Positions 4,453 to 8,769 of a stretch of 8,769 nucleotides of DNA are shown here, one piece after another. The notes under the pieces were generated by a model. It saw nothing but the letters and a program-made list of their open reading frames with translations. It did not search any database and was not told the origin of the DNA. The stretch lies in contig JAFDFH010000074.1 in assembly GCA_019309945.1 (NCBI GenBank), forward strand, positions 1 to 8,769. The letters are read 5' to 3'. Source of the stretch: Deltaproteobacteria bacterium. GTDB taxonomy: Bacteria > Desulfobacterota > Desulfobacteria > Desulfobacterales > JAFDFH01. Position 1 is the first letter of the stretch. Each line of letters begins with the position of its first letter. Both the position numbers and the translations under genes were made by a program.

Positions 4453-5845
4453 AAGTGATGGAAGGTTTGCTACCTTTAAATCGGGGATGATGCGCAGCAA
4501 AGATCACGGCATTCTGAAACATGGCTGCGGCCTTGGCCTTAATAGAGCTAAAAACCGTATTTTTTTCGATAAAGTCATATCCGCTTACCCCCGGAATGAT
4601 CTTAAAATCTTCTTCGGGGATTTGAGGCCCACAATATACAAGCCCGTCTGCGCCTACCTTACGAAAGGGTTTGCCCCACATTTCAGGCTCCCACTGGTCC
4701 TTTGTAAAAATCCAGTCCGGGTGTTTTAAGATCGAAATATACCCATCGGGTCCCAGGATTTTAAAAAGATGCAATAAGGTCTTATATTCTCGAGACCCGA
4801 TCGGTTCGGCGTCACAATTATTCGCAACCATAATGATCAAGCCGTTTTCCTTGACGGCAGGCATGGCATTGACCGCCGCTTTAACACTTTGATAATGATC
4901 GCGCCCAACATAACCGCCATGGGTCAATACGATATCATAGGGCGCATCAATCGGTATTTGCACAAACGCCTTCATTGCTTCAAAAGCGGCAAGGTGAGCC
5001 TCTATCAGATCTCCGGCAAAAACACCGGTGATCGACAGACGATTGTCGAGGGTCGTGCTGATCATAAAATCAACTCCAACCGTTTCAGCCACTTCCAGTG
5101 CTTCCTCATGACAGGGATTGCCCTCGAGTACCAAATTGGTCGCATTTGGATGTTCCAGAAAATCCACGCCGTGAAACTTCCGGATGGTATTGGTGTTTAC
5201 CAGGGCCGGGCATACGGCCTTTCTTCCGCCCGATACACCCGCCATAAAATGGCTCTCTACGAGACCGGTTATAACCTTAACATCGGCGTTGTAAAAGATC
5301 TTGTTTAAATATACGGCGGTACCCCTTTGTGTGTGTGTGACCAGGACCTGGGATGACAAATCCTCACAGTCATGGTCGACAATTTTATAATTATCCACCA
5401 CCTCCCGCCCAAACATGCATAACCTTTCATTTAGCGTGCTGGCACGGTGCATTCCATTACCGATAACAATGACGATATTTTCCCGCTTCACCCCGGTGCG
5501 TTCAATGATGTTAAAAAGCGGCCGTAAAATACCGTTTGCGCCACTGTAAGGCGCAGGGCGGGTAATATCGGAAACGGTAATACAAACCGTTATCTTGTCC
5601 ACCGGCTTGCCTTTTGATTGAATGATTTCCGGCAGCGTCGGCGATCCAATGGGACGATTCAAAGCGTTCGAGATTTCTTGGTCCGAATGAGCCAGGGGAG
5701 GCATTTTTTTCATATTTAGCATGGTACATTCGGGGGGGACTCTGATTTTAAAAAAATCATCCCCGAATTCTACACTGATTTTTTTCCAGTCGCTGGTATC
5801 CGCTTGGGCGATAATTTCAGCGATTTTAGGTTTCAGCTTTTTCAA
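4412..5845 (-). CDS. larA: LarA-family nickel-pincer 2-hydroxyacid racemase/epimerase
   Basis: The 477-residue cytoplasmic enzyme belongs to the lactate racemase LarA family, which uses a nickel-pincer nucleotide cofactor to move a hydride on and off the alpha carbon of a 2-hydroxy acid. Expected active-site residues are present: SDITRP (92-97, phosphate contacts), H133 in GMHR, H199 in ESHFMAG, cofactor-linked K209 in SGGRKAVCP, nickel ligand H225, and YQSVK with Y318, Q319 and K322. The spacing 133-199-209-225 equals that of Lactobacillus plantarum LarA (108-174-184-200, from memory). It exceeds the ~425-residue LarA by an extended N-terminus and a longer C-terminal part. The start is TTG 5845, 12 nt after GAGGGGG; a stop lies just upstream in frame. 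It overlaps the preceding gene by 20 bp. No larB, larC or larE lies in the window. The substrate may not be lactate. Confidence 0.9.
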   Translation of the reverse strand: MKKLKPKIAEIIAQADTSDWKKISVEFGDDFFKIRVPPECTMLNMKKMPPLAHSDQEISNALNRPIGSPTLPEIIQSKGKPVDKITVCITVSDITRPAPYSGANGILRPLFNIIERTGVKRENIVIVIGNGMHRASTLNERLCMFGREVVDNYKIVDHDCEDLSSQVLVTHTQRGTAVYLNKIFYNADVKVITGLVESHFMAGVSGGRKAVCPALVNTNTIRKFHGVDFLEHPNATNLVLEGNPCHEEALEVAETVGVDFMISTTLDNRLSITGVFAGDLIEAHLAAFEAMKAFVQIPIDAPYDIVLTHGGYVGRDHYQSVKAAVNAMPAVKENGLIIMVANNCDAEPIGSREYKTLLHLFKILGPDGYISILKHPDWIFTKDQWEPEMWGKPFRKVGADGLVYCGPQIPEEDFKIIPGVSGYDFIEKNTVFSSIKAKAAAMFQNAVIFAAHHPRFKGSKPSITFIVEGPYGIPMAL

Positions 5846-6203
5846 TTGCGATACGCGCCCCCTCGTTTACATGCTTAAAAACAGTGGCATCCCCTTCGAT
5901 CCGGCCGAACACGTTGACCGCACTGGCGGGCCTGATCTCGTTGCCGCGACTGGCCGGGGTAAGCCCGAAAAAGATGCAAAAGGCATGGCCGGACGGCCAA
6001 TAACCCAGATGTCCCATGTCCACGGTTGCACGCGCGTCATCGGCTTCATCGAGATATACGGGAATCCCGAAATAAATTTCCTCGCCCCATGTATTGACCC
6101 GGGCCTCAATCGGCAAAGCATCCCAGATAGCATCGGCCGTTGAATTGTTGTGCAGTACAGCCGCTGCAGTCACTTTTTCCGCGGTAATCCGAATTTTTCG
6201 CAT
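5826..6203 (-). CDS. Cyclophilin-like fold protein (DUF369/TM1367 type)
   Basis: The 125-residue protein starts at ATG 6203 with an excellent AGGAGG (6214-6209) 5 nt upstream. It matches the small bacterial/archaeal cyclophilin-like family in the features LPIEARVNTWGEEIYFGIPV (30-49), DMGHLGYWPSGHAFCIFFG (62-80) and the closing SAVNVFGRIEGD. The beta-barrel resembles peptidyl-prolyl isomerase cyclophilin, but members of this family lack the classical catalytic arginine arrangement and have no established activity. It lies between the Fe-S dehydrogenase subunit (18 nt) and larA (20-bp overlap), so it is translated with both. A role in folding or cofactor loading of the racemase or dehydrogenase is a possibility, not shown by the sequence. 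No signal peptide. Confidence 0.85.
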   Translation of the reverse strand: MRKIRITAEKVTAAAVLHNNSTADAIWDALPIEARVNTWGEEIYFGIPVYLDEADDARATVDMGHLGYWPSGHAFCIFFGLTPASRGNEIRPASAVNVFGRIEGDATVFKHVNEGARIAIEKAET

Positions 6204-6221
6204 TAAAACCTCCTTTTCCTT

Positions 6222-7364
6222 CTATTTCATGGCCTCCACGATCAGTTCGGTTAAATCCTTTACCACCAATTCGCTTTTTTGTTTGCGAGCCCTGCTGGCA
6301 ATGGTCCGCACGCACTGCTGGCAAGATGTAACCACCACTTTCGCACCGGTCTTTGCAACCATTGCAATCTTCATCTGAGCAACCCGGGCGGAAAGTTCGG
6401 GATTGGTCATCTCCAGGTTTCCGCCGCCGCCGCAACAGAAAGAAAATTTTCGATTTAAGGGCATTTCCACCAGATTGAGGCCCGGGATAGATTTCAAAAC
6501 ATCCCTGGGTTCTTCATAAACACCGGTGTTTCGGCCCAGATCGCAGGGATCGTGATAGGTAACGGTCGTATCCAGTTTGCCAAGTTCGATCCGTTTAGCT
6601 TTGATCAGGCCATTGATATACTGGCTGGCGTGGTAAAGACGTGTATCCGTCTTATAGACGTGTTTCCAGGTGTGGTAACAGGAGGGACAGGTAAAGACAA
6701 TCGACTTCGCGCCGACATCACTTACTTTCTGAAGGTTGTGCGCGATAAGGGTTTTCATCTTGTCCGGCATGCCGGCCCCCATCAGGGGAAACCCACAGCA
6801 CCACTCTTCACCGCCCAGAATAGTAAAATCAACGCCGGCTTTTTCCATAATCTGCGACATATTCACGGGGATTTTTTGTACCATGGGAAAAAATGAAGCC
6901 ACGCAGCCCACAAAAAAGATAACGTCAGCGTGTTCTTTTTCAAAGGCCTTTTCCGGCAGATTCCGGATCAATTCCTGCCATTCACCCCGTTCTTGGTTGT
7001 CGTCATTTGTAATGTTGTGGGTATCCTGGAGCGCCTGGACCAGTCGGTCGGCAATTTGGGGATAGATATTTTCACCCACCTGACATTCACGGTCACGAAA
7101 AATAAGATCTTTGGTCTCAACGCCGGACAGGCAGGCCACATTGCAGGCCCCACATCCCAGGCAATTAAATAGCGACTGCTGCGTGTCGGCCGTCAACGCT
7201 AATCTACCCTCAATCACCGCCCGCGTAATCGCATTACGACCCCGGGGGGAAGCGGATTCTTTTTTTTCAACCAGATAGATGGGACAGGTTGGAAGACAGA
7301 AACCGCATTTATTGCACTTCGCCACTTCGTCATAAGACAGCTTTTTCATCTGAACAATATTCAT
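6222..7364 (-). CDS. GlcF-like Fe-S subunit of a 2-hydroxyacid dehydrogenase (two 4Fe-4S, two CCG domains)
   Basis: I place the start at ATG 7364, 8 nt after AAAGGT (7378-7373), giving 380 residues; the GTG at 7370 is too close to that site. Two ferredoxin-type motifs lie at C17-x2-C20-x2-C23-x3-C27-P and C68-x2-C71-x2-C74-x3-C78. Two CCG domains follow: C154, C189-C190-G and CPSC (226, 229) in the first; DPCDLGR (C274), C310-C311-GGGG and SCQQC (348, 351) in the second. This is the layout of GlcF, LutA-like and HdrD-type proteins, which carry electrons from a flavoprotein to quinone or another membrane carrier. No transmembrane segment is present, so it would be cytoplasmic or peripheral. 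The FAD subunit ends 33 nt upstream, so the two are expected to form a complex. Glycolate, D-lactate and other 2-hydroxyacid oxidations all remain possible. Confidence 0.9.
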   Translation of the reverse strand: MNIVQMKKLSYDEVAKCNKCGFCLPTCPIYLVEKKESASPRGRNAITRAVIEGRLALTADTQQSLFNCLGCGACNVACLSGVETKDLIFRDRECQVGENIYPQIADRLVQALQDTHNITNDDNQERGEWQELIRNLPEKAFEKEHADVIFFVGCVASFFPMVQKIPVNMSQIMEKAGVDFTILGGEEWCCGFPLMGAGMPDKMKTLIAHNLQKVSDVGAKSIVFTCPSCYHTWKHVYKTDTRLYHASQYINGLIKAKRIELGKLDTTVTYHDPCDLGRNTGVYEEPRDVLKSIPGLNLVEMPLNRKFSFCCGGGGNLEMTNPELSARVAQMKIAMVAKTGAKVVVTSCQQCVRTIASRARKQKSELVVKDLTELIVEAMK

Positions 7365-7397
7365 ATGCACTTACCTTTGGGTCTGTGATCGAAAAGA

Positions 7398-8769
7398 TTA
7401 AACCCCGCCCACAAACCGTCCGGGACTCATAATACCGGATGGGTCCAGGTGCGCCTTGACCCGTTTAATGACAACGAGGTCAGATCCCTCCTGCCCCCAC
7501 ATTCGCAAACGCGGCTTTAGGTCAACCGGGGCGCTTTGAATCACCAGATTGCCGTCGACTTCCCGGCACCGGGACAACAGTCGATCAAGGTCTTCTATCG
7601 CTTGGTCCACCCTAACCACGTCGCCGTGATTCAAAAGAAGATTGATTTGACACACACCCGTACCGGCATGCGCCAAAAGGGTATGTTCGATATTGTCGGC
7701 CGACAGAGTGCTTTCGACAGACTCGAAAATTCCTTTCCATTCTGAAATGGGATAGCTCAGTTTCACCGTGATAACACATGCAAATCGATCGGCTACAGCT
7801 AACGCCAGATTGCTCACCTTCAACCAGAAACGGCCGTGTTTATCTTCCTTAAGCGTCCGCTTATCTCTGGCACCACATTCTGAGGCCATCGCCTGCATTT
7901 CCTTATTCATCCGGGCGACGGCTTCATCGTAGGCTTCCAAGGCAATCGCTACAACATATGCGCCGGTCTTGCAATCAGGTAGAACATTCGGCTCCAAATA
8001 TAGAAACGCATGATGGTTCATGACTTCCACGGCGGCTGGAAGAAGTTGGGTATCAAAGATCCGATCGGTAAAACGGGTGGCACCGGTAAACGTGTCAAAA
8101 CTTAACAAAAGGGTTTCCATCTTTTCCGGCAGGGGCAACAGCCTGAACGTCATATCACACAAAATTCCCAAGGTTCCGATGGATCCAACCATCAGTTTGG
8201 ATATATCGTACCCTGAAACATTTTTGACCGTCTTCCCCCCCATTCCCACAATATTGCCTTTAGGCGATACGAACCGAACCCCTATAATGATATCCCGGGG
8301 GTTCGTGTAAAGTAGACGCCGGGGCCCGCTGGAATTGCCGGCGATAATCCCACCAATGGTAGCCCGATCACTAAAAGGAGGATCGATGGGGAGAAAAGAC
8401 CCTTTATGCTCCCGGTCCGAGCAGATAAATTCGCCGGCTGCGGTGGTCAGATCTTCCAGCGGCAAGTAACACCGATCTTCCTCGGTTGCCAGCCGGGCCT
8501 GTATATCTCTGAATTTGACGCCGGCCTCCACTGTCAGTGTGAGATTGGCCGTATCCACATCGGTCATATGGTTCATGCGGGATGTGCATACCACCAGGTC
8601 CAATCGTTGGGGGGGATTACCCATGGACATCTTGGTCCCTGCCCCCCATGAAACAAGGGCCAAATTTTTCTGGTTCGCATATTTAACAATTTCGGAAACC
8701 GCTTGTGTGTTTTTTGGAAAAATGACGGCTTGCGGTTCGATATGGTCCACGGCATATTGAGCTAACACG
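7398..8769 (-). CDS. FAD-binding 2-hydroxyacid dehydrogenase subunit (GlcD/GlcE-like), 5' end outside window
   Basis: At least 456 residues are visible; the frame is still open at the right edge and the first in-view GTG reads as an internal valine, so the true start lies beyond the window. It is a PCMH/VAO-type FAD domain. The pyrophosphate loop is WGAGTKMSMG at visible residues 41-50. FSDRATIGGIIAGNSSGPRR is at 132-151, and GGKTVKNVSGYDISKLMVGS with IGTLG is at 177-201. The C-terminal cap ends in HLDPSGIMSPGRF. The KNVSGYD and DPPFSDRATIGG wording is close to GlcE, while the length is closer to GlcD or a D-lactate dehydrogenase. It oxidises a 2-hydroxy acid to a 2-oxo acid with FAD and should pass electrons to the Fe-S protein encoded 33 nt downstream. 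The promoter lies outside the window. Confidence 0.9.
   Translation of the reverse strand, partial: VLAQYAVDHIEPQAVIFPKNTQAVSEIVKYANQKNLALVSWGAGTKMSMGNPPQRLDLVVCTSRMNHMTDVDTANLTLTVEAGVKFRDIQARLATEEDRCYLPLEDLTTAAGEFICSDREHKGSFLPIDPPFSDRATIGGIIAGNSSGPRRLLYTNPRDIIIGVRFVSPKGNIVGMGGKTVKNVSGYDISKLMVGSIGTLGILCDMTFRLLPLPEKMETLLLSFDTFTGATRFTDRIFDTQLLPAAVEVMNHHAFLYLEPNVLPDCKTGAYVVAIALEAYDEAVARMNKEMQAMASECGARDKRTLKEDKHGRFWLKVSNLALAVADRFACVITVKLSYPISEWKGIFESVESTLSADNIEHTLLAHAGTGVCQINLLLNHGDVVRVDQAIEDLDRLLSRCREVDGNLVIQSAPVDLKPRLRMWGQEGSDLVVIKRVKAHLDPSGIMSPGRFVGGV

Noticed and set aside
4889..5308. Plus-strand 139-residue ORF
   Set aside because: It is a shadow of the LarA gene, whose active-site residues and spacing make the minus-strand reading certain.
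6106..6435. Minus-strand 109-residue ORF in a second frame
   Set aside because: It overlaps the end of the Fe-S subunit gene and the start of the cyclophilin-like gene, both strongly supported, and has no family-like sequence.

Overview
The window looks like chromosomal DNA of an anaerobic bacterium, most likely a Desulfobacterota (sulfate-reducer-like) genome. This rests on family content only: a nickel-pincer LarA-type racemase beside a GlcD/GlcF-type 2-hydroxyacid dehydrogenase, a corrinoid/uroporphyrinogen-decarboxylase-type methyltransferase remnant, a PilZ protein and a TauE/SafE remnant. No rRNA, tRNA, CRISPR array or phage gene was seen.

The left half (1-3500) is an accessory, partly decayed stretch. 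At the left edge lies the start of a four-helix-bundle (S23-like) gene on the minus strand, with an in-frame stop at codon 5 and a tandem heptamer tract upstream. Next comes a plus-strand operon: a PadR regulator whose promoter is overlapped by a 20-bp palindrome, a small protein with two CxxC motifs that overlaps padR, and the first ~35 codons of a TauE/SafE exporter that then breaks off. On the minus strand follow a small exported three-cysteine protein and the C-terminal third of a methyltransferase with a frameshift. A ~790-bp gene-free stretch carries three hairpin or palindromic structures and ends in a near-consensus sigma70 promoter for a PilZ gene.

Between 3083 and 3495 is the broken C-terminal part of a metallo-beta-lactamase-fold hydrolase on the minus strand. 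It is split by a 142-bp element that I read as a MITE or foldback element: terminal inverted repeats, a 6-bp direct duplication (TAAATA) at both ends, and nested inverted repeats that all share one centre. Removing the element and one TAAATA copy restores the hydrolase sequence across the insertion point.

The right half is well ordered. A plus-strand gene (3487-4452) encodes an unassigned ~320-residue protein with a possible protein-kinase-like catalytic segment. Facing it, and overlapping its 3' end by 41 bp, is a compact minus-strand operon read from the right edge: FAD-binding 2-hydroxyacid dehydrogenase (5' end outside the window), GlcF-like two-cluster Fe-S/CCG protein, cyclophilin-like fold protein, and LarA-family racemase. 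The simplest reading is that LarA interconverts the enantiomers of a 2-hydroxy acid, the FAD/Fe-S pair oxidises one enantiomer to the 2-oxo acid and passes electrons to the respiratory chain, and the cyclophilin-like protein has an unknown accessory role. The substrate cannot be read from the sequence.
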